Positions 37,042 through 48,951 of a DNA stretch of 64,000 nt are shown here, in pieces (the stretch's first letter is position 1; each line of letters starts with the position of its first letter). A program made the position numbers and the translations under genes. This DNA comes from Capillidium heterosporum. Its lineage: Eukaryota; Entomophthoromycota; Entomophthoromycetes; Entomophthorales; Capillidiaceae. The notes beneath the pieces are model-generated. The model was not told the DNA's origin, searched no databases, and worked only from the letters and a program-made list of their open reading frames with translations. The stretch lies in NCBI GenBank assembly GCA_016630905.1, contig WBMQ01000009.1, positions 1,426,001 through 1,490,000 of the forward strand, read 5' to 3'.

Positions 37042-40000
37042 CCCTTCGATGTTGGAAATCTAAGAGGCAGAAAGAAAGTGTAAAGTTTCTTTTGTAGGCT
37101 TCTTAATTTATAAACTTGGTTATCAGGCTAGGTGAATTATTCGTCGTCCCAATGCTAGAACAGTTTGGCTCGATGATAAGTAATTTCAAACAAATCGGTA
37201 GTCATGGGGTACTGAGACACTTTATCAATGATCTGTCCTAGATTATACCTGAACTCAATGTTCACGGGAATTTGGATTGTAGATTGGCTGGGGACCTATA
37301 TGAGGCTAATTGTAGCTAGGGGGCCTCAGCCCTAACTTATGCATTGTTATCCTATAGGGTAGTGCTCACTTTGAGGGGTGCTGGGAACTCATACACAAGT
37401 GGAAAATCCTGGTCCAACCTAAATCGGAAAAAATTCCCTATAAATCCAATTTGCCACTCGCTTTTAGAAATGATACAATCGGTTTGTGGAACAAAGCTCT
37501 TTTCCAAATTAATTCTTGGTATAAGTGACGGGCCTTTGTGTACTTAGGTTGTGCTGGTATGTAGCTGATTTGAGACTTTACTACTTTTTACAAAATGTTT
37601 CAAAATGTAATTAAAGGCTTGGTGGTCGATTTCGGTGGGCACTAATGGCAATTTTCGGTGAGAATCTAGTTTCGACACATATATGTCCTTAGATTATAGC
37701 GGCGACGTCGTTTATATATTTAAACAGTTTATCCTATTTAAATGTATTGGGATATTCGTTTTGGCTTGATAGGATCATGTTATAGTGGGTCATAGGGGTA
37801 CGTTTAGAATTCTACCAATTTTATGGTGTAAAGGACTTCACACTTGATCTACTTTATAACAAGTTGAAATATGTGGTTAAAAATATACGATGCACATAGC
37901 GCTATGCGTAGGTATTTCCTACTGCTTGACGTTTCTTATCAAGCATTAGCTTAAGCTATACAAAGTATTTTTTATGTTTTATATTCGTAAAATAGAAATT
38001 TCATACGGTATAAATTGTCTATAAATCGGGTGCCCTTCTTACAAGCACTTCCCTTACAAATGTTTACCACCGTTATTAATAGCACAAGCTCAACTTGTAT
38101 ATATGTTTAAAATCGGACATCGTGATATTCATTCCCTTTGAACAAAGTGTTCCAATTCAATCCTGTAAGGATACTTATGCAGGTTTCGTAAACAAGGGAC
38201 CTATATATCTGCGGAGATAACTAACTTTACTACAGGGTATATAAAAGACCCTTTCACTAACGTGATGCAAACAGGAATGCCCTATAGGTGGTGAAGTTCA
38301 GCACATGTCATTACAAATTTTACTTGCTAAAGCGAGGTTTTTGCAGTCGTAAAGGGCATGTTGCACGACTATAAGCGAATTACTGCCAATTTGAGGTGTC
38401 GGCTAACAAATCTGCTTTCAAAAGAGGTAAACTTCTTCGTAAAGTTGTGTGGAAAGAGATATGACATTTATTTACTAGGAAAGTCCCGAAAGGTATACCA
38501 TAAAGAATGGTAAAGGCGACGGTGGCGGCAAACTAAGCTTACTTTGTAATCCAGTTGGCGAAGCTCAAGTATAACATTTCCAAGACAATCTAGAACGCTC
38601 GGAGTTTAAATTAGCTCGAAACTTCCATTTTCTATCGAAACTACGTTCAAACTACTTATTCGTTAAAGTCTTATCAGGCTAAAATTTTATAAGCCCAAAG
38701 TGACTTTTAAGTCGGCTTGGCTTTAGTTTAGCTCCACCTCGACGGAAATTCGGCGAAACAATGAAACAAACAGCTTCCACGACCATAACTTGTAAATTTC
38801 AAAGCAGCAACTTCCCTTAATTGCTTTTTACCTATACATAATTTACTATACCTATTCTACTACTCCTAATTTGGAAAAATCTACGACGGAGTATCCTCGC
38901 CACCATATTTGGTAGTGAACTGTGGATACAGTATGCTCAATGGGTTTAGCTGTATTGAGAGGCATAAGTTGGCCCAAATCTTGAATGGATACATATTTTG
39001 TGATGGTTGGTCAGCCGATCTATAAAAAAAGTAATATTTGTATGAATTAGGCAGTTTGTACAACATGCGTATCAACTGACAGCTTTTATTCTAAAGTCTA
39101 CAGGAATCAGGTTGTATACCCTGTATGGTGGAGCTACCACTCGGTCTAAAATTTAGTTTACTTTTATGGCAAGGCTTAACAATTCCTTTACCATATTTAT
39201 CGAGCAGAGGGAACTGGATCGGTATGCATTTTGAATTTAAATTGATGGGCTGTAGCGAGAGTAGCTCGCTACAGCGTTACATTTAGTCAGATTTCTGACA
39301 ACACCATACCCTTTATTCATTTATAGGGTAAAACTACTCCTCCCAGTCTGCATAATTGAAGATCTTTGAAGCTAGATAGGTTAAAGGGCATCACCTATAC
39401 ACCCTTCACTCTTCAAAAAGTGACCGAGTTTGGTATTTTAAGGAGCTTGTTTTGAATATCTGGTAAAGACGTATAAATGTTTTTATAGCAGTAGCGAAAT
39501 TAAAAGTCTAGATATACAGTTCGAATCGAGGGATATAAAATCATAAATTAGTCTAGAAATCTCAATCTGTAATAGAATAGACTTTATCGTAGTTTTTTAA
39601 AGAGCTTGGGCTCGAACAAAGGTTTACCCAAGTGTAGATCGGTATCACCTAGGATATGTCGAGTAGGGTACTGAAATTGACAGTTGAAGTAACAGCAAAT
39701 TGAATTAGTTGTCAATTTAGTAGTATATCTGATGAGTTGTCTAGGCTGTATTGATCTAAATTTCAAAAGCTTTTACTAATGCAGTAAAGGAGAATTGAAT
39801 TTGCTAAGCTGCAATACAAGAATAGGACCACCAAGCTAGCTATGAAGAACCAGCACCTTTTTTCAGATTGCAAATGTAGAGTCCATCTATGAAAGAGGTA
39901 TTTGTGGTTCTCCAATCGAGATACAGTGCTCCAAAAGAAATAGACTACAGTCAAAACTGAAAAATTCTGTATTACCAAGTATGGTAGTGCCACTCATGTA

Positions 40001-40311
40001 ATGCACCAAGGTTGTAAATTCTAATGTTTATATCCTTTTAAGTCGCCTTCTGTTAGAAATCAGGACCCTCTCCTCGATGTAAGCACTTTACCTATTCTTC
40101 AATAGTAAGGCCTAAGGAAGGCACCCAGAACGTAACTTTAAGTTAAAAAGTAAAATAAATAATTCAAATAAATTTTTATATATTAGAAAATTTTATTAAA
40201 AAAGTCCAAAGAATCAAAATGTTAAAAATATAACTTTACATTATATTACAACCATCGATCCAAATCTTTACCCTCACATTTAATTGTTGCTTCCATCTTC
40301 CATCTTTTCAA
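37042..40311. other. Gene-poor region, 3.3 kb
   Basis: No gene I can defend. On the minus strand 39763-39993 and 39584-39766 are adjacent open frames, the first with two hydrophobic segments (FIASLVVLFLYCSLANSILLY), that could be exons of a small membrane protein, but I could not join them with consistent splice phases. A perfect hairpin lies at 39250-39274. Confidence 0.35.
39250..39274. repeat. Perfect 10-bp stem hairpin
   Basis: CTGTAGCGAG, a five-base loop AGTAG, then CTCGCTACAG, exactly complementary. It is GC-richer than its surroundings. Not next to a recognised gene end; could be a transcript terminator-like structure or protein site. Confidence 0.7.
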
Positions 40312-42373
40312 TTAGCCCAGCCTATAGTTGAACTCCAATTCCAAAGTCCTAAATATATACAACATAAATACCAACTATAGTTTAAAAAGAAGGTACCTTA
40401 GGTCAGAAATCCTATTGAAAGGTTGGATCTCCACATACTGAAAGGTACTTTTAAGCCAATTCAGATAAGGATGGTGGAGTCATACAGCTGAAAGTCTCCT
40501 TGTGATCATAAGTATCATAGGTCGTAGTTTCTCCGATCACCAACTATTTTTATGTAATAGTTAGAAAAGGAAATCTAAAGTGAAGTAGCAACTTACGATA
40601 TCAGGATTAGTATACAAGTACAAGCTATAGTCCAAAGAACAGGACAATGGGCTGGATGGCAGTAGGTAGTGGTGATAAATGACTACCTTCCAAAAGAGTT
40701 CTTAGGTACTAGGTAAAATTTAAAAATTAGAGTTAGTAAAGGTATAGGCAGTTTCTAGGGAGAGCTTTACGTAACGTTTGGTCAGCTGTTGGCTATTTTG
40801 GACAGAGGTAGGAGGTTGGAGTATAGTGTTCCTAGCGAATTTGGACATAAAGTCAGCCCGTAGGAATATGGTTTCAGTATGTAGGATATATAGCCTAATT
40901 ATTTTGAAAACAATCAATAGGTGTAACCAACATTAAAAAAATACCTAAACGGGTTGGATACTAGATGAAAGTTTTTGATTTTATCGGCATTGGGGAACCA
41001 GCTTCTATTGAGTTTGGGAAGTGGGTAGGCATTGCATAAATTTAAATCTTTGGGACCAGGCAGTAGAATAATAGGGACTTTTGTACTTAGGTTGGAGAAT
41101 TGGAGGATTAGATCTACCAATTTGCTAAAGTTTTCTAGGTATAGCGGTAAGTATCGACGGTTATAGTAGATTAGGGAGAGTTATATTTTACCTTTGTAAG
41201 ATTTTATGGGTATGCGTTTACTAGCAAAATTTCCACTTAAGACGATGGCTAGGGGTAAATCGTGCTCGTAATTGGTAAAGAGTTTAGTCAAAGCTAGGAA
41301 GGTAATTCTTTGATCCAGGTGGAGGTCAGAGATGTAAACTATGGAGCTGTCCTTGTATCTATACAGACTTTCCTCCTCTTCCTAGACTTGGATATAAATA
41401 TGAAAATAGCTTTGAAAAAAAGTTACCAAAGTAGGTATAGGTAGATGCTTCGTATTGAAGTTGAAATTGGAATAGGCTATCGAAGAACTTTCGTTGAACT
41501 CGAAAGGGGGCAGAGTGATCTGCTTAACTAATAGAGTGTTCAAATCGCACATGGTACCTTCCACTAAAACTAACTGATCTTCAACAAAGAAGCTTTTACC
41601 CAGCCTCTATTTTAAACAAAAGCATCAATATAACGATTAAATAGAATTATGCTTTACCAATCGGTCATCCAAAAACAAATTGATAGACCCGGTTGGATCC
41701 GATACCACAAACTCCTGGTTGGCATTCAAACTTAAAGTACCCAAGATACAGAACTGACCTCGAACTTTACCTAAAAGTCCTTGAACGCTGGACATCTACA
41801 TTTTAAAAAATTGTTGAATTATAAGTTACTTCGATACTTTTCTCCTCACCGTCAAAGTTCAAATTGGTTTGGAATATGGGGTTCCTACTTAACTTTTGCT
41901 TTATGAAGGAATACCTCGACTTCAACATACTTCCTTTCGCATCACCCAACAGTTTTTTATCTTGCATTTGTCTATTTTAAAAAAGTAGGATAGGTAAATT
42001 TAATTATTTAACAAAAAAACTACCTCTCGAAAGTCAAGGTGGAGGTGTTGAATGTATATTTGTGCATGTCATAACTATCTAAAACTTGGATAAAGGTGTT
42101 TATTTGAGTTTCTTCTTCCTTCATAGGCTCAAATTGTCCATACCCTTCTAAACGATTAAGGTGCAATTCATTAGTTGAATTTGGTTGTTTGGAAAATATG
42201 GAGTTGATAGTCTGATTGGAAGATTGATGGTTATTATCGATATCATACTGTATGTCTATATCTTCAGGGTCGTTAGTAAACGATTGATTGTCTGAAAAGT
42301 TCTCTATCTCTGCTTCGGACAAGGTGGGTTCTACCATCTTTTTTTCTGAAGGAGTAAACTTTTTCCAATTCAT
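40312..42373 (-). CDS. DPB2: DNA polymerase epsilon subunit B (two one-base frameshifts)
   Basis: Second subunit of the leading-strand replicase, needed for CMG assembly. Ten exons: 42024-42373, 41830-41971, 41658-41795, 41427-41606, 41192-41381, 40945-41134, 40771-40894, 40597-40708, 40397-40543, 40312-40348. The OB-fold part carries LLGKVRGQFCILGTLSL and VVSDPTGSINL; then the inactive calcineurin-like domain with IVYISDLHLDQ, IVLSGNFAS, LLPGPKDLN, VSNPFRLYILHTETIFLRAD; and the end with LDYSLYLYTNPDILVIGE. Two extra bases, near 40663 (after SHLSPLP) and 40458-40459 (after PPSLSE), break the frame; discounting both gives 535 residues and a family-like C-terminus. Introns 34-62 bp. Essential gene, so true loss is unlikely. 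Confidence 0.9.
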
Positions 42374-42831
42374 AGCAAATCCAAGTGAGATTTGCTAGGT
42401 AGTTTAAGCATTCTTAAATCGCTTCTTGATTGGTTTCTTTTTAGTTTGAACTTATCAGCACAATAATCAATTGGGTAAGTACTTTTTAGTCCAATAGCAT
42501 GTCTGCCTTAGATTCCATGTGATTCTAAAGGTGATGTTATTTATTTTATCAGGGTAGAAATTTTGAAATATAACAATATTACTCATTTGACTACATTGTC
42601 TTAAAGTAAGCTTTGACTACAACGGTAAAGATACTTTACCATAGCTTTGTAAAGCTTTACTGCCATTTAATGCTCCAAGGTGCTAGTTGCCATGGCTCAA
42701 TAGTGACTTAGAAGATATCGCAATTTACTACTAGCTTCAATTCATAAAAGATAGTTTAAAGAGTGAGAGATTAAAGCTGTGCAAAAGTTTATTTTGCCTA
42801 TCCCCTTAACTGCTCTTGTTCCTAGAATTCG
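42374..42831. other. Intergenic region
   Basis: Between the DPB2 start and the HUS1-like stretch; no gene seen. Confidence 0.4.
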
Positions 42832-43705
42832 ATGTCAGAATTCAAAGCAATAGGGATTTCACAACCTATCGTTATCTTCCAATTATCATCCTCAACCTTT
42901 AATTTCTCGTAAAGTTCACTAGAAAATAGATGTTCTGGCCCTTTCCTGTTTTCCTTTCCTTTCCTTTCTTCAATAACACTGAATCAAAGCGGATACATAT
43001 TCCAGCTAAATCTCCAACTCGGTATACATCATCTCTGATCAACCACACTGCTAACTATCTCGCCCTCAAGTCAGAAACTGATTTCTTATTCTCCCATGAA
43101 TTCTCAATTTTAAATTTACAAATCATCTTCTAGCTGCTTCTATAGAAGTTTCTCGAAATACCTTAATGATTAAGTTATCGGATGCCGACCACGCTCTAAC
43201 CTTTACTTTGACTCTAAAGAACAATCTGGACGGTAAGGGATAACTCGAACTTAAGAATGTGCACCACATTCCTTTTATCTTTAGCTCAATCCTAAGTTTC
43301 CTAGTTCCTAAGATGTATTGAGTTATCCTTTAGAAATTCGATAAAAACACCACCTATTGATTTCATCAGAACCCACCTACTCCATCCAAATAAACTAGCT
43401 TACTGGGCTAAAAAGAAACTTCAGATTTAGACATCTTTCTAAGAAATGTTACAGTATTTTGAAATGTTGGAAATAGAATCCGTCTCAAAAGGATATAAAG
43501 CTCAAAGATTTGTTGTGCAATGGGAACTGGAGTAAAATAGTGAGCTCCACTGCTTCAACCGCACCTTCCAATCGGTCGAGATAAGACTATCTCGTTTAGC
43601 GTTTCGTTTTGAAATCAAAGTTTTGCTCTCTCTTTGAAATTATTTCGGGTAAAATGAGCAGCCGGGAACTAGACGGCCAATTTATGAAATTACTTAAAGG
43701 GTATG
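42832..43705 (+). pseudogene. HUS1: Degenerate HUS1-like checkpoint-clamp gene
   Basis: Pieces in different frames recall HUS1, a subunit of the 9-1-1 DNA damage clamp. At 43107-43221 the frame reads HLLAASIEVSRNTLMIKLSD then ALTFTLTLKNNLD, matching the family's segment in which a helix precedes an IKLT strand and a LTF strand; about 10 codons later LKNVHHIPFIF resembles the family's V-x-H-x-IPV motif, and at 43653 SSRELDGQFMKLLKG resembles its C-terminal DSREL-x-x-FL helix. Between them lie a TAA stop (about 43230), further stops and frame changes that introns of the size seen here do not repair. Either a decayed gene, or a gene with errors and introns I could not resolve. Identity is tentative. 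Confidence 0.35.
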
Positions 43706-44329
43706 TATAGTTTAGTTCCAATATATCATTTTAATTAAAAGTTTCTATAAACTGCTGGATGTTAGATCTAATCGGTATTAAAAGACATAGTTCCAATATA
43801 TTGTCTAAATACCTGTTTTGGTAAAAATTGAGAATTTATAAACCTGGATGCTTTTCAAAGAAATACAGCTAGGATTCCGAAACAGAAAGAGTATATACGT
43901 TTAAGATAAAGGAATATATAATTTAAAATATTGAGTAATGGTTATTAAATAGAAAGGACAGATACCTCTACTGCAAAGCTACTTTCAAACATGTCGTTTT
44001 AGAGCTACTTCTCCAGCACTATCCTTTGAAACTAATCTTTGCTCCACCATTTGAAATTTTTGAAGTCACGCAACCAAGTACAAGATATCCAACTTATGGA
44101 ATTGCTTTAAAAAACTCTATAATTTAGTTGCAATATATCACTTCTCTATAAACTTTCTATAAACTGTTTATAATTCATCTTATTCGGTATTAGAGATAGC
44201 ATAGTTTATAAATACTATTATTAAGCAGGTTTTGGCGGGAGAGTATCTCTACCTGGCAAAGAAACAAACTTTGACCTATATAAAGGCAGAACCCGTTTTC
44301 AAATTGGAATTGATGTACAGATACGAGCG
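43706..44329. other. Intergenic region
   Basis: Promoter region of the GMC oxidoreductase gene; no gene seen. Confidence 0.4.
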
Positions 44330-46130
44330 ATGCAACTAATTTTATATACGACCCTAATATCTCATTTAATTCTGCAAGTTTCCAGTTTACTTGCAGCACC
44401 CCCAACACTCAACTATGACTTTATAGTGGTAGGTAGCGGTATAGGCGGTGGGACTTTGGCAATGGAGCTGGCTCAAAAGAACTTTTCGGTACTACTAATG
44501 GAATCAGGACCCGATTATGAAACTGAGAAGATCCGCATCCCACTGCTACATGTGTACGCGGCCGAAGAACCTCAGATCCATCTCGATTATCTGGTAAAAT
44601 ACTACGACACGGGTTACCAATCTGATCGCCTCTTCCACTACCCTAGGGTAGGTGGCTTAGGTGGCTGTTCCACCCACAACGTCATGATCTCGGTCCTACC
44701 TAACACTAGAGATTACAATCTCATGGTCGAGTTGACGGGGGATCAAAGCTGGAAAGAATCTAGTATGCGCAATTACTTCAAGAAGGCTGGAGCGTAACTA
44801 CTACTCGGATCCTCGAATCGATAACAACCACGGATACCAAGGTTGGTTCCCAACCTCCTACACCGATGCAGTTCACCTCAACGACACCGATCTCCAATCC
44901 TACCAGCTGTTCCAATCCATAGTAGGTAACTTTTCAGTTGACATCAACAGCTACAACGAGCGCAACCAACCTTATACCGATTTTGAGAACAAGGTCTTCG
45001 TACCTATGGCTGTAGATCAAATTAACTATGAACGGGTAGATTTCAGAGGCAAGCTCAAGCAGGTGGCCAAGGATTTCAAGCTGGATATATGGACCGACAC
45101 CCTAGTTACCAAAGTACTGCTCGATAATTTCAACCGAGCTTACGGTGTCGAGTTCGTCAGAGGCAAGCACCTGTACAAGAGTAGCCCATTAGCCGATCCG
45201 AAGTTGAAGTTCAACAAATTAAAGGTCGAGCAGGTGTTCACCAAGAAAGAAGTTATCATCTCTGGTGGCGCTTTCAACACACCTCAAATCCTCATGTTAA
45301 GTGGCATAGGCGATTCCAACCAGCTCAGCAAATTAGGTATCCCGACCAAAGTCCATCTACCTGGCGTTGGCGAAAATCTGATGGATAAGCATGAGACTTC
45401 AGTAGGCGTACGCCTCAAAAACAATTTTACCCTTACTAAAGATTGTACCTACACCTTGGATTCCAGCGATCCCTGCTATCTAAAATACAAGAGTGACAAG
45501 ATGGGCCCCTACATCTTCAACGCCGTACTTAGCGGCGAGTTGAAGAAAGGAGATCCTAGCTTAAGTGAACCTAACCTCTTCAAACTGAATATTCCTGCCA
45601 AGTTCACCGGGTACGAACCTGGATTCGCCAAAGAAACTATGGGCCCCAAAGATATCTTTAGCCAAGTTATCTTCCAGGTACATACCAAAAGTCAAGGTAA
45701 AGTCAGCTTGAAATCCAAATGCCCTCTAGAACCACCAACTATCAACTTCAACAAGTTTGCCGATGGGAATGGTCCCAACTCGGAAATCGCTACTCTGATC
45801 AAAAGTGTTAGGGAAAGTCAAGCTTTCATGAAGACGCTGTTGGTCGAAAATTCCCCACTTTACCCGGCTGGAACTAATCAGACGGATGCCGAGTTGAGGA
45901 ATTACGTGAGAAGTAGTATGTTTGGACATCATATCTGTTGTACGGCCAAGTTAGGTAAGGATAGCGATAAATTGGCTGTCCTGGATAGCAAGTTCAAAGT
46001 TCGTAAGACAAAAGGACTAAGGGTCGTTGATGCCAGTGCCTTCAACAAACCACCTGGCTACTTCCCGGCTCTGTTTACCCATATGATGGCTATGAAGGTA
46101 GCTGATATTATCGATGCTGAGTATAATTAA
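44330..46130 (+). CDS. Secreted GMC oxidoreductase (one-base frameshift)
   Basis: FAD-dependent glucose-methanol-choline family enzyme, of the aryl-alcohol/choline oxidase kind. Intronless. Signal peptide (residues 1-22), then the dinucleotide-binding loop VVGSGIGGG near residues 33-41, ESG at the end of the second strand, YPRVGGLGGCSTHN (GMC signature 1 region), SGGAFNTPQILMLSGIG (signature 2) and the C-terminal LRVVDASAFNKPPGYFP. The expected active-site histidine region is FGHHICC (H533/H534). An extra G at 44785-44786 changes the standard YFKKLERNYY into YFKKAGA and a stop; discounting it gives 599 residues, the family norm, and a frame that reaches the end. Substrate unknown; secreted members often supply hydrogen peroxide, which LPMOs can use. 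Confidence 0.9.
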
Positions 46131-46747
46131 CTAATAAAAAGGTTGGGGTTTATATATCTTGAATATTTTTATCAGTATGTTTTTGACTTGAATGGCAGTT
46201 ATAGAAAAAAGCTTTTGGGCCTTGTTAATTGAAACTTATTACAGATATTTGTGTTGGATAAATTCTGAATCAATTGTCTTATAACTTACTATTTGGACTA
46301 ATTTACGGTATGATTAATTTATAAACTTCTGTAAATTTCTGAGATGTATTCTATAGCCGTAGATCGATAGTGTTTCAACTTATATACCACCAAAAACAAA
46401 CTGCTAATACCAAAAGGCATGTTGTGTTTAAAATGTCGGCTTGCTATAAGTATTAAATGAGTTATCCGTTACTAGCTATCGGTATTAGAAGAGTTTGCTA
46501 TTGGCCTAGGTTTTAATATAACTCAAAAAGTATTGTAAGCGAGTATACTTGCAGTGAAATTAATAAGCTAAACTTGTATTTATGAATTAGATTTACAAAT
46601 TATTTGGTTCATACTTGTATTGGATAGAGAAACAGTAGCAAATGTTTCAATTGTTTTTCTGGTCTTCTAAGAGATAAACCAATTGCAAGATGTAACGTTG
46701 GGAAGCACAAAACAAAGGTATAAAAACAGATGTCAAGTATATGTTTT
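46131..46747. other. Intergenic region
   Basis: 3' flank of the oxidoreductase and 5' flank of the tRNA; no gene seen. Confidence 0.4.
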
Positions 46748-46831
46748 GCAAGTGTAGCACGGTCAGTCAGTGCGTGGGTTTCAAACATGTCTTCTATCCC
46801 AAGGTCCCTGGTTCAAATCCAGGCACTTGCC
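46748..46831 (+). tRNA. tRNA with short intron, isotype uncertain
   Basis: Seven-base acceptor stem GCAAGTG pairs with CACTTGC; D stem GCAC/GTGC; T arm CCTGG-TTCAAAT-CCAGG containing a perfect B box (GGTTCAAATCC) and an A-box-like TAGCACGGTCAGTCAGTG. The anticodon stem is TGGG(T) with (T)CCCA; the loop is 17 nt instead of 7, implying a 10-nt intron. With the eukaryotic rule (intron after position 37) the anticodon would be CAA (Leu), but the variable loop is only 5 nt, unlike leucine tRNAs. The body with GCGT before the anticodon stem, a T31-T39 mismatch and AAGGTC after it resembles elongator tRNA-Met. Discriminator base is C. Isotype left open. Confidence 0.8.
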
Positions 46832-46836
46832 TTTTT
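46832..46836 (+). terminator. RNA polymerase III terminator
   Basis: Five T directly after the discriminator base of the tRNA. Confidence 0.8.
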
Positions 46837-47466
46837 ATACTTTTTGCACTATTTTGGAAATGCTTGTATTTCTATATGTTTTTGAAACAATGCTAAAATA
46901 GCTGAGAAATAATATTGCAGAGGTAAATTGGAAGTGGCTTGAAATTATACTTTCTACATACCATAATGAGAAAATCATATGGTAGATTGCATCAGGTTGC
47001 TATAAAGAAAGGATCCAAATTTATAATCAGCAGCCAGTATATATGCTGAAGACTTTAATCCAGAGATTGAGTTAATAAACTCTTATTATTAAAAGATGTA
47101 TTTTATAAAAGTGACGCTACAGCGCTCAAATGGGAATAAAGCTAATATAAAAGCTTAAAGAAGGGTTTGTTATCAATGTATAGCTCGATGGCTAATACAA
47201 ATGAACTCAATTCACTTTGTATATACTAAAACCAGCGCTTTAGCCTTGGTTTCTAGAAGTTAAACAGCGTACAGATGAAATTAGCTTTATACTAGCATAG
47301 AGGCTGATAAAAATAAAATGTATCGAAATTAAGTGAGAAAATTAATTTACTAAAGTAGCATGTACCAAACAAGTAGACTCGATGGAACAGGTGAGATAGA
47401 CTTTCTACTAAGAGCTTATAAAGGGACCGAATATTTTATAGACATATGTACTTCGAACCATGAAGC
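46837..47466. other. Intergenic region
   Basis: Nothing recognised between the tRNA and the penta-EF-hand gene. Confidence 0.4.
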
Positions 47467-48080
47467 TTATTTGGAGGTGACGACGAGCTCAAGGAACTGC
47501 AAAATAAAAAGCAAAGGTTAGTTATCTTACCACAAAAATCAAAACTTACATCTTCGTAACGGATCTGAATCCAACCATCACCATCGGTATCGTGCTTGCG
47601 GAAGCTATCGGTCAGCATCTTGATGGTGACGCATACCTGGATGAAGTTGTCAAAGGTGATATCGCCCCTAGACCTCTTGTCAAACTTCTTGATGAGTAAA
47701 CCGATAAACCTGTCAGATAGGTTGTAGCCAAAGGTGCGTAGTGCTTGGGTCAATTCACCTTGATCGATGGTGCCCGACTTATCCTTGTCGAAGCCTTGGA
47801 AACATTGCTTCCACTGCTCAATGTACTGCCACAACCCTTGGAATTCGGGGAACCCAATTGTACCAGATTGATCGGCGTCGAACATGTTGACCATAAGGCG
47901 CACCGTTTCCAAGTTAAAGGGTGACCAATCACCTTAAATTTTATTTAAAAAATATACAAAATTGTAAAGCTTACCGTTGACTAAAGCAGACTGCAATTCT
48001 TCAGCGGAAAGTTGACCACTGCGGTCAGTGTCGACGGCTTGGAACCAGGTCCAAAGCTGTTGTTGTCCTTGTTGTGCCAT
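47467..48080 (-). CDS. Penta-EF-hand calcium-binding protein (ALG-2/peflin type)
   Basis: Three exons (47975-48080, 47550-47932, 47467-47496; introns 42 and 53 bp) encode 172 residues. Five EF-hand loops follow at family spacing: DTDRSGQLSAEE (residues 17-28), DADQSGTIGFPE, DKDKSGTIDQGE, a degenerate KRSRGDITFDN, and DTDGDGWIQIRYE. The linker LETVRLMVNMFD and the LWQYIEQWKQCFQGFD helix are hallmarks of ALG-2 and peflin. Such proteins act as calcium-dependent adaptors at ESCRT and COPII membranes; budding yeast Pef1 acts in cation homeostasis and bud growth. The very short N-terminus lacks the Gly/Pro-rich tail of peflin, so it is closer to ALG-2. The final exon supplies FLELVVTSK. Confidence 0.92.
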
Positions 48081-48951
48081 TTTACGCCTTTGCTTCTTGA
48101 GTTAGAAATACAGTTCAAAAGTTGAATGAGGCACGTTTATACGTTTTCCTAATTCCAATCCAACTGTAAATTAGGACCAATTACATTTTAGAGCGGTCAA
48201 AATTTCTCCAATAGTGTCTAGATTTGAAAATTGAATTGCTCGTGACTTGGAAAATCAGGCTCTAGGTTTGAAAATTAGGGGATACTATATGTTCTTTTAT
48301 AGGACGTGTTGGGTTGATGTGAAAATAAATGGTTGCACTTTTGGAATGTCCTGTCAAACTTTTGTGTATTCGTATACGAGTTCAACTGTTAGAAGCTGAA
48401 AAGGCTATATTATAGTGTCCAAAAAGCAAAGTGATCCTTTAGATGGTGATGTTGTAAAATATTACATAAATAAATATCCATAGCAGTTTGTTTTTAACGC
48501 TTTAGTATATCAAATGCATCCAACATATATAAATGTCGCAATAAGCTTGTCTACAGTGGAAATAAGATAAAATTAAACTATTTGCAAGTTATAAGCTTTC
48601 TAAAGCCTAAAAAACTGCAATCCTTTCCAATTTCTATATTACTATAGCTGGTATATATCTATACTCGTTTCATTAAAGTACATGTCCATCTTATTTTTAA
48701 AGCTTTACTATTAACAAATCAAACTGTTATATGTTCTTCTTACAATAAAATATCAAATCATTAAACGTGTTACTTAATAGCAATATTTACAGCATAGAGT
48801 CAAAATCAAAGTATTTAAAACAATGAAGAATAAAAAATAAACATTAGTTACTTTATAAGCGTAGAGCTACTAAACAGCAAGCATATACAAAGCTCCAGTT
48901 TTGGGTACAGGGTGTTGGGTTACTTTCAATATAGTTTCAAATCCACTCGAC
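48081..48951. other. Intergenic region
   Basis: No gene seen; includes the promoter of the penta-EF-hand gene and the 3' flank of the histone chaperone gene. Confidence 0.4.

Noticed and set aside
39584-39997. Adjacent minus-strand frames that might form a small membrane protein
   Set aside because: Hydrophobic segments are visible but no pair of splice sites joins the frames in phase, and the only ATG lies in another frame.
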